This document shows, in pieces, positions 42,178 to 51,575 of a DNA stretch of 64,000 nt. Position 1 is the first letter of the stretch, and each line of letters begins with the position of its first letter. The DNA lies in NCBI GenBank assembly GCA_958296175.1, contig OY282448.1, positions 1,488,472-1,552,471 on the forward strand. Reading direction: 5' to 3'. Origin of the DNA: an uncultured Chloroflexota bacterium (GTDB lineage: Bacteria > Chloroflexota > UBA11872). Made by a program: the position numbers and the translations under genes. Under the pieces are notes generated by a model that worked only from the letters and a program-made list of their open reading frames with translations, was not told the DNA's origin and ran no database searches.

Positions 42178-43500
42178 TCACGCCGTGCTGGTGAGCGCGG
42201 GTTCGTCGGCTTGGAGTTGGGCGGCGCATTGTTTGGCGATGCGGACGTTGTAGTTGGTGCCGCGGTCTTCGGGATAGATCTGCGAGGTGTTGCAGATGTA
42301 GAAGCCAGGGATGGGAGAGGCATAAGGCGGTTTGCGGCGCTGGTAGCCGGCTTCGATGACCGGCTGGGCGACAGGGTCGCGGGAAATCCAGCCGTGTACG
42401 ATGTGGTCGCGCCGGAACTTGGGGAAGACGTGCGCGATGGGGTCGACGAAGCGGTCGATCAGAGTTTCGTCGTCGAGGTGGAAGAACTCGTGCTCTGGCG
42501 GGAGGTAGTTGCTGATATAGAGCAGCCGCGCGCCGCCGTAACGTTCGGGTTCGACCAGGTTGGTGTGTTCGATGAGACCGGCGAAGGGCAGGCGGCGGTC
42601 GCCGATGTTGGTCCAGTAATAGCCGGAGAGTTGCTCGCGGATGTGCAGCAGGCCAACGCATGCGCCCACGTAGGCGGTGGCGGCCAGCGTGTCGGTGAAG
42701 GCGCGCCGCGAGGCTGGCAGCAGGCGGCGGATGATGGGAAGTCCCACAGTGGCCACCACGGCGTCGGCCTGGACGGGCTGGCCCCGCACGCGCAAGGCGG
42801 GCGCGTTGGGTTCTCCGATGCCGATGGTTTGCACGGGCGCGCCCAGATGCAGTTCCGCGCCGCGGCTGGTGACGGAGCTGGCCAGCGCGTCCACGATCAC
42901 GCGGAAGCTGCCGCGGAAATAGCCCAAACGTTCGCGCCGTTTGTCGGGCGTGCGCGTGCGGGCGCGCGCCATCAGACGCGCCCACATCCAGGCCATGGAC
43001 ACGGACGGCCAGCGGTCGGCGAACTTGGCATGCAGCATGTCGGCGAAGATGGCGTCGAAGGCTTCGCGGCCCACGTAGCGCGGCATCAGCGCGGCGGCGG
43101 TCTGGTCTTCGAACTGTCGGTAGTCGCGCGTGCGCTGCAAGCGCAGCGTGCCGAGGCCCAGCCGCAGCCGCGCCCAGGGGCTGAGCGCACCGAACCGCAG
43201 CAGGTCCAGCGGCGAGGTGAAGGGATAGACCCGCCCCTGCGCGTAATAGCCCATCTGCGGTTCCAGCCACTCCAGCCGCTCGCCCACGCCCAGCTCGTTG
43301 GCCAGCGCGATTATGTGGCGGTCGTGGGTGAAGAGGTGGTGATAGAAACGCTCGATGGGTTCGCCGCCGACGTCGACGGTTGCCAGCTCGCCGCCGGGCC
43401 GCGGCGCGGCTTCGAACACGGCCACGGCGTGGCCCTGCTCGAGCAGCTGGTGCGCCAGGGTCAATCCGGTGATGCCGGCGCCGATGATGGCGATGTTCAT
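42178..43500 (-). CDS. NAD(P)/FAD-dependent oxidoreductase (protoporphyrinogen oxidase/amine oxidase-like)
   Basis: A 440-residue flavoprotein. The dinucleotide fold is at the N-terminus (IAIIGAGITGLTLAHQLLEQ) with RPGGELATVDVGGEPIERFY just after. The C-terminal FAD segment reads GFYICNTSQIYPEDRGTN. It belongs to the COG1232-like group, which includes protoporphyrinogen oxidase and carotenoid or glycan-associated amine oxidases. No haem or carotenoid gene is adjacent. The gene lies downstream of the Agl23-like and DUF2298 genes on the same strand (130 bp gap), so a role in surface glycan or lipid-carrier chemistry is possible. Confidence 0.85.
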   Translation of the reverse strand: MNIAIIGAGITGLTLAHQLLEQGHAVAVFEAAPRPGGELATVDVGGEPIERFYHHLFTHDRHIIALANELGVGERLEWLEPQMGYYAQGRVYPFTSPLDLLRFGALSPWARLRLGLGTLRLQRTRDYRQFEDQTAAALMPRYVGREAFDAIFADMLHAKFADRWPSVSMAWMWARLMARARTRTPDKRRERLGYFRGSFRVIVDALASSVTSRGAELHLGAPVQTIGIGEPNAPALRVRGQPVQADAVVATVGLPIIRRLLPASRRAFTDTLAATAYVGACVGLLHIREQLSGYYWTNIGDRRLPFAGLIEHTNLVEPERYGGARLLYISNYLPPEHEFFHLDDETLIDRFVDPIAHVFPKFRRDHIVHGWISRDPVAQPVIEAGYQRRKPPYASPIPGFYICNTSQIYPEDRGTNYNVRIAKQCAAQLQADEPALTSTA

Positions 43501-43630
43501 GCAAGATTTCCTGTCAGGTAGAGGCGGCCGTTGCCAGGCGAGGCGGGGAGTGAGACTGGAGTCCCGCGTTTGCGGGAATGGCAGAAGGAGCGGGGATGAC
43601 GGCCAAGGCGGGAATGGCGCGGGCCGGCGG

Positions 43631-45337
43631 TCATGGATGGAAGGGGCCGAGGGGGCCTTGGGTCAGCAAGTCGGTGCGGACGTAGAGCACGAAGTCGTAG
43701 GTGCCTATCGGCACGGGGGTTTCCTGGCGCAGGAACAGCCAGGCCGCAAACGATTCGCGCGCGGCGGGGTCTTGCAGGAACGACCAGAAGAAGCCGGCGT
43801 CCCAGGCTTTGTAGGCAAACTCTGGGAACCACGCGCGCAAGGCCATGCGGCGGCCCACGAACTCCGTGAGTTCGACGCCCAGCTCGTCGGCCGAGGCGGG
43901 GGACATGAACACCACGTCGGCGGTGCGCGTGTCGTCGATGGTGAGCTGCTTGGGGTAGCTCACGTTGTCGTAGTCGCGCAGATACCAGGCCAGCGGCCAC
44001 GCGTAATTGTTGTCCACCACCACGCGCACGTTCGCCCCTTTGCCGCTGCGCTGCGCCGCCTGCGCCACGACTTCGACGGCTTGGTCGGGCACCTCGGGGG
44101 CGGTTTGCACGTAGACCACGAAGTCGATCGGCACGTCGCCGCGCTGATAGGTGTTGGGCAGGGCGAACCAGAACGTCCAGCCCAGCAGCGCGCCGCTGAT
44201 CACGCCCAGCGCCAGGCGCCTTCCGCGTGGGGCGGGGTGGTCGAACCAGCGGCCGACCCACCAACTGGCCAGGAAGAGCGGCGGCCAGAGCAGATGCAGA
44301 ACCAGCCAGGGCGCCTTCTCGCCCGCGGCCGAGTATACGATCCAGGTCGCGGCGATCCACACGCCCAGCATGAAGGGCAGCAGGTTCCGCGCACGGCCTG
44401 CGCGGGTCAGCGCGGCGGCGCCCACGAACAGGGCAAATGGTTCGTACACGCCCAAGAACATCAGGTAATAGAACCAGGGCTGGTTCACGCGCTCCGATTG
44501 GTGGACGTCGGTCCAGTACTCGATGGAGCGAGTGAAGGCGTCGCGGAACCCGGGCAGGTGGGTGAAGAAGGAGGTGTAGAACAGGACGGTGATGCCCACG
44601 AACACGAGCGCGCCGTAGACCAGGTGATCGACGTCGCGCCCCAGCGCCCGGAAGGCCGTGAGCGCCTGGCGGCCCGGCGCGAACGCGTCGGGACCCTGGC
44701 GTCTGGCCGCGAGCGCCAGACCTCCCGCCGCCAGCAGCACCATCGCCAGGGCGAACCCGTGGATGAACGTGTTCTCCTTGGTGACAAAGGACAGGCCTAA
44801 GGCGACCCAGGCCAGATAGATCCACCGCGCCCGCGGCTGGCCGACGTAGCGCACGACCGCTCCCACGAGCACCAGGGTGAAGAAGGCGACGTAGATGTCG
44901 TTGCGGATGAAGCGGGAGTAGTAGAGAAACGACGTGGAGGTGGTTATGGCGGCCATGGCCAGGGGCGTGCCGGTGCGGCCCAGCTCGGGGCGCACCAGCA
45001 CCACGGCGGCCACGGCGGCCACGCCAAAAGCCGCGGGAATGACGCGGGAAAGCGCGTCGCTGACGCCGAATCCCCAAAACAGCAGCGTGTTGGCGAAGTA
45101 GAGCAGCGGGCCGTGGTAAGCGGGGTCGTAGACGTATTGCTTGCCGCTGAGCATGTCGTAGGACTCTTTGGCGTGGATGGCTTCGTCGTGGTGGATGGCG
45201 CGGCCGCCCAGGTCGACGAACCGCAGCGCGGCGGCGGCCGCCAGAATGAGCGCGTACAGCAGCCATTCGCCGCGCGTCCAGCCGAACCAGGCCGGTCGCG
45301 CCAGCCACACCGCCAGGGGCGACGAGGTGAAGGTCAT
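43631..45337 (-). CDS. Agl23/TIGR03663-like membrane protein (flippase activity-associated)
   Basis: A 568-residue GT-C-like protein. The first loop has GGRAIHHDEAIHAKESYDML with the acidic pair D51-E52, and about eleven hydrophobic segments follow. Further family marks are YHGPLLYFANTLLF and FLYYSRFIRNDIYVAFFTL. TIGR03663 members were tied to polyprenyl-linked glycan flipping or transfer in archaea and occur in Chloroflexota beside DUF2298 proteins. Its start overlaps the upstream DUF2298 stop by 4 bp, so the pair is co-translated. The exact reaction is not established. Confidence 0.88.
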   Translation of the reverse strand: MTFTSSPLAVWLARPAWFGWTRGEWLLYALILAAAAALRFVDLGGRAIHHDEAIHAKESYDMLSGKQYVYDPAYHGPLLYFANTLLFWGFGVSDALSRVIPAAFGVAAVAAVVLVRPELGRTGTPLAMAAITTSTSFLYYSRFIRNDIYVAFFTLVLVGAVVRYVGQPRARWIYLAWVALGLSFVTKENTFIHGFALAMVLLAAGGLALAARRQGPDAFAPGRQALTAFRALGRDVDHLVYGALVFVGITVLFYTSFFTHLPGFRDAFTRSIEYWTDVHQSERVNQPWFYYLMFLGVYEPFALFVGAAALTRAGRARNLLPFMLGVWIAATWIVYSAAGEKAPWLVLHLLWPPLFLASWWVGRWFDHPAPRGRRLALGVISGALLGWTFWFALPNTYQRGDVPIDFVVYVQTAPEVPDQAVEVVAQAAQRSGKGANVRVVVDNNYAWPLAWYLRDYDNVSYPKQLTIDDTRTADVVFMSPASADELGVELTEFVGRRMALRAWFPEFAYKAWDAGFFWSFLQDPAARESFAAWLFLRQETPVPIGTYDFVLYVRTDLLTQGPLGPFHP

Positions 45338-47520
45338 GGCGCGCGGGGCACCTCGAAGACGACGGTGCGGCCGGACGCAAAGACCAGCGGCAGCTCGCCG
45401 CGCAGCCGCTCGGTCGTGGACTGCCCGTAGCGTTCGATCTCCACGTCGCCAACCACCACGTGCGTGACCGCGTAACGGTCCAGGATGCCGCGCCGTAGGG
45501 CGGGGTCGTCGCTGGTGTAGACCGTGTCCACGTCGCGCGCGCGCGCCTCGATGCGCGGGTCGGGACCGCGCCAGAGTTCCTGGTGCTGGGTCCAGCCGAT
45601 CACGGAGGGGATGCCCGTCCAGGTCGAGATGCGGGAGTCGCCGGAGTAGGCGCGGCCCGGCGCTTCCAGCAGCACGGCGCCGCGCGGCGCGCGCGCGCGC
45701 AGCCAGGCGGCGGCCGCCGCCTCGTCGGGGCGCTGCCGCTGGATGGCCGCCAGGCCGTCCAGCGTGCCCGACAGCGGACTGTCCGCGGCCCTGGCCAGCA
45801 TGGCGCGGACGGGATAGTCGGCGGCAAGCACCGCCAGCAGGGCGAACCCGCCCAGGATGCCCGCGCGCCCGAGGGCCGCAGGCGCGCCCGCGGGGGCGGC
45901 CAGACGCCGCCAGGCCAGCACCAGCCCCGGCCCCGCGGCCACGGCCAGCAGCGTCCAGGCCTGATAGTGCAGCTTGAAGACCGTATTCATGCGCGCATAC
46001 GCGCCTTCGAAGAAGTCGTCAACGTAGAACACCTCGACCAGCGTAAGCAGCGCCAGGCCGGCCGCGATCAGCCAGCACAGCACGGCAGCGCCTGGATCAC
46101 GGCGCCGCCGCCACAGGGTAACGAGGCTCAGCGCCAGGAGCGCCGCCAGCGCGGCGGCAATCTCGCCGCGCGACGCCAGCACCAGCGCCGGCGCCGCCGC
46201 GCACGCCAGCAGCACATAGCCCCGCCCCCGCGGGCGGGAATCCCAGAGCAGGGCGGCCAGCGCCGCCAGCGCGGCGGCCAGCAGCAGGCCGAAAACTTGC
46301 AGATGGTCCAGCGCCTGGCTGCGAACGGTTACCAGCCCCACGCCGCGGCCGACCGGGATGTAGGTGGTCAGATAGGGAAGCCAGGCAACCGCGCCAACCG
46401 CCAGCGCAACGCCCGCGTCGACCGCCAGCGCCCGCCGCGGCCCCCGATGGCTGAACGCAACCAGCGCGGTTCCCAGCAGCACGAGGCCGGTGAAGGTAGG
46501 AACGTCCCAGGCGTTGAGCGCGTAGAGGCTGGCCAGCACCATGCCCGTCAGGCCCGCGCGCGCATAGCGCGGAAGACGCGCCTCGGGCGCGGGCCGCGCC
46601 GCGCGCAGCATCCACTGCACCGCCAGCGACACGGCGAGCAGCGTGTAGGGCAGCGCCATCACGTGCGGGTGCAGGTCGCCGAGGATGAAGGAGAAGGCCG
46701 GGAACTCGTTGATGGTGTAGTCGAGCAGCCCGCCGGCGTCCTCGCGCTGGATCGTGCGCGAGGCGCGCCAGCCAATGCCAGACCAGAAGCCGGACGACGT
46801 TTGCTCGGCGGCGTATTCGCGCACGACGGCCAAATTGCCAGCCAGCACCGTCAGCGCCAGGGCGGCGCCCGCCGCCAGCGTGCGGCCGCGGCGTCCCGCG
46901 CCGGTCAGGATGGCCAGGTCGTAGCCCGCCGAGGCCGCCGCCAGCGCGCTCAGCCCCAACAGGCTGGCCAGGGACAGGTTGAATCCAACGGCGGGGTGCG
47001 CGCCGCTCAGATGTGTGCCGAAGGCCGCCAGGGAATAGCCGAGGTAGTAGTAATTCACGGACTCGCCGGCGAACCACGGGTCGGGCGGCGGGAACGCGGG
47101 CGCGCGCGCTGCGGCGTTGAGCAGGGCGAAGTCCATCGGTTTTTCGGTGCCGATGATTTCCGGGTTCAGCCAGCGCATGGCTACGCCCAGCGCGTAGACC
47201 GCCAGCAGCAAGCCCACGCCCGCCGCCCACAGCCGGCGCCGCGCCCACAGCTCCGCGGCGTGCCGGCGGCCCAGCCAGGCCAGACCGGCGCTCGCCAGGG
47301 CGAAGAGCAGCAGCGCCGCCGCCGCCAGGCCGCGGCCGTTGGCGGCGAGACCCGTGGACAGCGCGGCCCAGGCAAGATAATGCGCAAGGAACATTCCCAG
47401 CGGCGCCGCCAGCAGCACGCCGCGCGACGGCAGACCGCGAAACAGCATGAACGCCCACGGCGCCCCCACGACGGCAAATACCAGCAACGCGCCAGGCCAG
47501 AGAATCTGGTCGATGGCCAA
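45334..47520 (-). CDS. DUF2298 (YYY-domain) polytopic membrane protein
   Basis: A 728-residue protein with about 15 hydrophobic segments. The signature region (about 119-160) reads EIIGTEKPMDFALLNAAARA followed by PAFPPPDPWFAGESVNYYY, which gives the YYY name. A later loop, FDLGDLHPHVMALPY-like (here FILGDLHPHVMALPY), carries conserved acidic and His residues. It belongs to the GT-C-like group found in Chloroflexota and archaea next to TIGR03663 proteins and probably acts on lipid-linked sugars. ATG 47520 starts it. Confidence 0.9.
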   Translation of the reverse strand: MAIDQILWPGALLVFAVVGAPWAFMLFRGLPSRGVLLAAPLGMFLAHYLAWAALSTGLAANGRGLAAAALLLFALASAGLAWLGRRHAAELWARRRLWAAGVGLLLAVYALGVAMRWLNPEIIGTEKPMDFALLNAAARAPAFPPPDPWFAGESVNYYYLGYSLAAFGTHLSGAHPAVGFNLSLASLLGLSALAAASAGYDLAILTGAGRRGRTLAAGAALALTVLAGNLAVVREYAAEQTSSGFWSGIGWRASRTIQREDAGGLLDYTINEFPAFSFILGDLHPHVMALPYTLLAVSLAVQWMLRAARPAPEARLPRYARAGLTGMVLASLYALNAWDVPTFTGLVLLGTALVAFSHRGPRRALAVDAGVALAVGAVAWLPYLTTYIPVGRGVGLVTVRSQALDHLQVFGLLLAAALAALAALLWDSRPRGRGYVLLACAAAPALVLASRGEIAAALAALLALSLVTLWRRRRDPGAAVLCWLIAAGLALLTLVEVFYVDDFFEGAYARMNTVFKLHYQAWTLLAVAAGPGLVLAWRRLAAPAGAPAALGRAGILGGFALLAVLAADYPVRAMLARAADSPLSGTLDGLAAIQRQRPDEAAAAAWLRARAPRGAVLLEAPGRAYSGDSRISTWTGIPSVIGWTQHQELWRGPDPRIEARARDVDTVYTSDDPALRRGILDRYAVTHVVVGDVEIERYGQSTTERLRGELPLVFASGRTVVFEVPRAP

Positions 47521-47592
47521 GCCTTTCCGCCGCCGCAGGCGCGCGCGAGCACACCGTCAGGATAACGACGGCGGCACGCCGTCCCCGTCCCG

Positions 47593-48250
47593 CAGCCGCG
47601 CCTGCCCGGAAGGGTCCACGCTGGAAGCGCGCAGCCCCACAGCCGCGCGCGGCAGGCTGCGCCGCGTTCGAGAATCAGGTCGCAGCAGGCCATGACCCCG
47701 CAGCCGCGCCTGCCCGGAAGGGTCCACGCTGGAAGCGCGCAGCCCCACAGCCGCGCGCGGCCTACCGCGCCGCGTTCGAGAACCAGGTCGCAGCAGGCCA
47801 TGACCCCGCAGCCGCGCCCGCCCGGAAGGGTCCACGCTGGAAGCGCGCAGCCCCACAGCCGCGCGCGGCCTGCCGCGCCGCGTTCGAGAATCAGGTCGTA
47901 GCAGGCCATGACCCCGCAGCCGCGCCCGCCCGGAAGGGTCCACGCTGGAAGCGCGCAGCCCCACAGCCGCGCGCGGCCTACCGCGCCGCGTTCGAGAACC
48001 AGGTCGCAGCAGGCCATGACCCCGCAGCCGCGCCTGCCCGGAAGGGTCCACGCTGGAGGCGCGCAAGCCCACAGCCGCGCGCGGCATACCGCGCCGCGTT
48101 CGAGAACCAGGTCGCAGCGGGCCATGACCCCACAGCCGCGCCCGCCCGGAAGGGTCCACGTTGGACGCGCGCAAGCTCACAGCCGCGCGCGGCAGGCTGC
48201 GCCGCGTTCGAGAACCAGGTCGTAGCGGGCCATGACCCCGCAGCCGCGCC
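47593..48250. repeat. 108 bp tandem repeat, six full copies, open in both directions
   Basis: Units start at 47593, 47701, 47809, 47917, 48025 and 48133, with a partial seventh at 48241. The period is exactly 108 bp, or 36 codons. Copies differ at a few sites, mainly a 6-8 base variable spot near unit positions 61-70 and single transitions. No stop codon falls in at least one frame on each strand, giving a 36-residue repeat (plus: MTPQPRLPGRVHAGSAQPHS; minus: a Cys-rich GCGVMACCDLVLERGA). There is no unique spacer, so it is not a CRISPR. It lies upstream of the DUF2298 gene and near the next gene on the right. Confidence 0.9.
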
Positions 48251-48304
48251 TGGCAGGCCGCGCCGCCGGCAGACGCCCCTTCCCATCTTCTCCCTTCCCT
48301 CTCG

Positions 48305-48420
48305 TTCTTTCCCCTCTCCCTGAGAGGGAGAGGGTTAGGGTGAGGGTCCACGCCGTCGAGCCAGAGATGATCGAGATCCGTCACCCTGCGAGGGAGAAGG
48401 ATAGGGTGAGGGTCCACGCC
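48305..48420. repeat. GAGAGGG element (copy E), two tails, abutting a start codon
   Basis: CCCTCTCCCTGAGAGGGAGAGGG forms the palindrome, followed by TTAGGGTGAGGGTCCACGCCG. The tail sequence is repeated at 48400-48420 (TAGGGTGAGGGTCCACGCCG), ending 3 bases before the ATG of the solute-binding protein at 48424. The orientation is opposite to copies B-D. Confidence 0.75.
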
Positions 48421-48423
48421 GCC

Positions 48424-49929
48424 ATGAACGCCGGCGCGCGGCGGCCGGCCGCGGTCTCGCGGCGGGAAGCTTTGCGTGCCGCCGTGAGCGCGGGGGCGGG
48501 GCTGCTGGCGGCCTGCACGCTGGAAACGGCGGGGCGCGAGCTGCCGCCGGTGACCCAGGCGCCGCTGGTGGTGGTGGCGCCGCCGCCGCTGCCGACGCCT
48601 ACCCCCGCGCCAACGCCCACCCCGGCGCCGGCCGCGACGGCGCCGCCGCGGGCCGCGCGGGCGGCCATCGGCTTCGAGACCTGGGGGCCGCCGGTGTTGC
48701 TGGACGCCATGCGCGGGTTCGTGCGCGCGTTCCGCAGAGAAGCGCCCTGGATCGACGTGTCCGCGCGGGCGGACAACGCGCTGTCGTCGGACGGGCTGCG
48801 CGCGCGGCTGCACGGCGGCGGCGGTCCCGACGTGGCCCGCATCGCGCCGGAGGACGTGTTCGACTTCACCGCCGCCGGGTTCCTGCACGGGCTGGGGGCG
48901 CGGACCGCGGCAGACGCCGAGCTGACCGAGGCCGCGCCGCGGGCCGTCGACGCGCGCGCGGGGCCGGGCGGCGAGCGCTCGGTGCTGAGCCTGGGCGCGG
49001 CCTACCAGTGCGTGTTCTACAACCTGCGCCACTTCGAGGACGCCGGGGTGTCGGCGCCCACGCGCTGGTCGGATGCGTGGACGGCGGCCGAGTTCGAACA
49101 GGCGGCGCGCCAGTTGACGATCGCCGACGAGACGCGCACGGAGCGCTTTGGGGTGGCCGCAATCCCGGCCTTTGCGCGTCCCGTGCTGGCCAGCGCCGGC
49201 GGCGGCCCGTCCACGTTTCTGGACGCGAGCCAGCAGGAATCGCGGCTGGCGGCGCCGGAACGCGAACGCGCCTTGGCGCGGCTGGCGGCCTGGCAGACCG
49301 AGCTGGCCATCGAACTGCCAACGCTGGAGCGCTTCACGGCGCCGTTCAGCGGAGGGCTGACGGCCATGTACATCGACCACAGCGACGTCGGGGCGCTGCT
49401 GCGGCCGTCGGTGGCCTGGGCGCTGGCGCCGCTGCCCGCCTGGCACGGCCGCGCGGCGCAGACGGAACGCGCCGAGGTGTGCGTGGGGATCGGGGCCGCC
49501 AGCCCCGAACCCGACGCCGCCTGGGCCTTCGCGCGCTTCCTGCTGGGACCCGAGGCGCAGCGCGCGCTGGCGCGCACGGACCTCCTGACGCCGTTTCGTC
49601 GGGAGGTGCTGGACGATCCGTCGTTCTTGGACCCGGTCCGACGCCCCGCGGACCGCACGCCGCTGGTCAACGCCGAGGCGCACGCCGCGCCGTCCCCCGC
49701 GCACCCGGGTTCCAAGACCTGGCACGCGCTGACCGGGGCGCCGATAGGCGCTGTGCGCAGCGGCCAGCGCTCTGCGGCGGAATTCTTGGCGCAGGCCGAC
49801 GACCTGATTACACGCCAACTCAGAATCCGCGGCTGGTCGGCCGCGCTCGACCGTCCCGGCTACCGCCAGCCCCTGCCCTTCGGCAACCACCTGCTGGCCA
49901 AGCTGATCGCAGCCGAGGCGCAAAGCTAA
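48424..49929 (+). CDS. Solute-binding lipoprotein (ABC transporter type)
   Basis: A 501-residue protein. The N-terminus has paired Arg (SRREALRAA, 13-14) and a lipobox ending in C31 (LLAAC), then a Pro/Thr-rich linker (LPTPTPAPTPTPAPAATAPP). The periplasmic-type fold has IGFETWGPPVLLDAMRGFV, a middle part with FGVAAIPAFARPVLASAGGG, and a C-terminal EAWAFARFLLGPEAQ-like helix (here DAAWAFARFLLGPEAQRALA). It is likely a sugar or peptide-binding partner of an ABC importer, whose other genes are not in the window. ATG 48424 is the likely start; the upstream frame runs back into the tandem repeat. Confidence 0.82.
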   Translation: MNAGARRPAAVSRREALRAAVSAGAGLLAACTLETAGRELPPVTQAPLVVVAPPPLPTPTPAPTPTPAPAATAPPRAARAAIGFETWGPPVLLDAMRGFVRAFRREAPWIDVSARADNALSSDGLRARLHGGGGPDVARIAPEDVFDFTAAGFLHGLGARTAADAELTEAAPRAVDARAGPGGERSVLSLGAAYQCVFYNLRHFEDAGVSAPTRWSDAWTAAEFEQAARQLTIADETRTERFGVAAIPAFARPVLASAGGGPSTFLDASQQESRLAAPERERALARLAAWQTELAIELPTLERFTAPFSGGLTAMYIDHSDVGALLRPSVAWALAPLPAWHGRAAQTERAEVCVGIGAASPEPDAAWAFARFLLGPEAQRALARTDLLTPFRREVLDDPSFLDPVRRPADRTPLVNAEAHAAPSPAHPGSKTWHALTGAPIGAVRSGQRSAAEFLAQADDLITRQLRIRGWSAALDRPGYRQPLPFGNHLLAKLIAAEAQS

Positions 49930-50161
49930 GCCAACCCCGCCGCCGCCCTCCTGCATTTTTCTCCCGCATCCCGCGCCGCCGCGGTATGGACCTCTCGGCG
50001 TTCGGCCCCGCAGGCGCGGGCCGCCGCGGCGTGTGTGTGTGCGGTGCCGCGACTGTTCGATCAGGCCTCGGCGTCGGTGCCCTCGTCCGTCTTTTGTACG
50101 TGGTATATCGTATGGTGTCTATGAAGCGTGGACCTGGCGCACGGCAGGAGTGAGGCGCGGC

Positions 50162-51397
50162 GTGGCCGGCGGGAAGGTCGAGCGGGAACGGCGCGTGATC
50201 GCGCATGCGGACCTGGACGCCTTCTATGCGTCTGTCGAGCAGCGGGACCGGCCAGAGCTGCGCGGCCGGCCGGTGATCGTGGGCGGCTCGCGCGAGGGGC
50301 GCGGCGTGGTGCTGGCGGCGTCGTACGAAGCGCGCGCCTCCGGCGTGCACGCGGCCATGCCCCTGCGCCGGGCTGCGCGGCTGTGCCCCCAGGCGGTGTT
50401 CATGCCCAGCCGCTGGCGGGCGTATTCCAACGCGGCGGCGCAGGTGCTGGAGGTGTTCCGGTCCTACACGCCGCTGGTCGAGCCGGTGTCGCTGGACGAG
50501 GCGTTTCTGGACGTGACAGGGTGCGAGCGCCTGTTTGGGCCGCCGCGCCAGCTCGCCGCGCATCTGCGCCGGGCCGTGCGCGCGGCCGTGGGGTTGCCGG
50601 TCTCGGTGGGCGTGGCCGCCACCAAAGGGGTGGCCAAGATCGCCTCCGAGGCGGCCAAGCCTGACGGCTGCCTGGTCGTGCCGCCGGAGCGCACGCGGCA
50701 GTTTCTGGACCCGCTGCCGGTGCGCAGGATCTGGGGCGTGGGGCCCACTACCGAGGCGCGGCTGGCGGCTGGCGGGATTCACACCATCGGCGACCTGGCG
50801 AACGGCGACCTGCAGCGCGTGGCTGCGCGTCCCGACGCGGCGCTGCGCACGACGCAGGCGCTAGCGAGGGGCCTGGATGCGCGGCCCGTGACGCCCTGGA
50901 CGCAGGCGAAGTCGGTTGGCAACCAAGTGACCTTCCCCCAGGATATCGACGACCTGGGGCTGATCGACCGCTACCTGCAGCAACTGACGGAGCACGTGGC
51001 CGCGCGCTTGCGCGCCAAGCGGCTGGCCGGGCGCACCGTCAGCGTCACGCTGCGCGGCGCCGACTTTCACACCCGCTCGCGCCAGGCCACGCTGGAAGCG
51101 CCGACGGACACGGCGGGGGATATCTTCGGCGCGGCGCACGCCTTGTTCCGCCGCATGGCGCGGCCGGGCGGCGTGTACCGGCTGGTCGGCGTGCACGTGT
51201 CGGGCGTGCGGTCGACGGCAGTGCAGCAGCTCGACTTGCTTGCGCCGCCCACCCGCGACCGCCGCGCGCTGGCGGCCGCGCTGGACACCGTGCGCCAGCG
51301 CTTTGGCGGCGCGGCCGTGACACAGGCGTCTCTGCTGGGGTCGAGCGCCCGCATGGACCAGGAGCGCTACGCCTGGCGCGACGACGTGCTCGGATGA
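50162..51397 (+). CDS. dinB: DNA polymerase IV (DinB family)
   Basis: A 411-residue Y-family polymerase. Catalytic residues are in IAHADLDAFYASVEQ (D17) and SLDEAFLDVTG (D110, E111). VGVAATKGVAKIASEAAKPDG is the palm/finger motif, RIWGVGPTTEARLAAGGI the helix-hairpin-helix, and a little-finger domain follows. It copies past DNA lesions with low fidelity. GTG 50162 is chosen with GAGG six bases upstream. The AT-rich TATATCGTATGGTG near 50105 may be the promoter. No clear LexA box was recognised. Confidence 0.95.
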   Translation: MAGGKVERERRVIAHADLDAFYASVEQRDRPELRGRPVIVGGSREGRGVVLAASYEARASGVHAAMPLRRAARLCPQAVFMPSRWRAYSNAAAQVLEVFRSYTPLVEPVSLDEAFLDVTGCERLFGPPRQLAAHLRRAVRAAVGLPVSVGVAATKGVAKIASEAAKPDGCLVVPPERTRQFLDPLPVRRIWGVGPTTEARLAAGGIHTIGDLANGDLQRVAARPDAALRTTQALARGLDARPVTPWTQAKSVGNQVTFPQDIDDLGLIDRYLQQLTEHVAARLRAKRLAGRTVSVTLRGADFHTRSRQATLEAPTDTAGDIFGAAHALFRRMARPGGVYRLVGVHVSGVRSTAVQQLDLLAPPTRDRRALAAALDTVRQRFGGAAVTQASLLGSSARMDQERYAWRDDVLG

Positions 51398-51420
51398 ACG
51401 TGCGTCCCGCGCCGGAACGG

Positions 51421-51575
51421 ACCCGCGCGGCGGCCCGGCGCCCCCGCGCCCCCGTTCCAATCCGTCAAAAAAACTCCGGATGGGGTAAACCCCGCGCGGC
51501 GGCGGCCTTCGAGTACGGCGGGGGGGCGCGCACAGCGGCTACGACGGGCAAACCCGGCGCGGCGGCGGCATTCAG
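51421..51575. repeat. Degenerate CGCGGCGGCGGC repeats between dinB and yjbQ
   Basis: Three related segments with core CCCGCGCGGCGGC lie near 51421, 51489 and 51552 (63-68 bp apart). The last two share about 26 bp (AAACCC.GCGCGGCGGCGGC.TTC.AG). The sequence is simple in composition, so this may be trinucleotide drift and not a defined element. Nothing else was seen in the 174 bp gap. Confidence 0.35.

Noticed and set aside
47593-48250. CRISPR array from the regular 108 bp repeat
   Set aside because: Copies are contiguous with no unique spacers; the whole unit is repeated.
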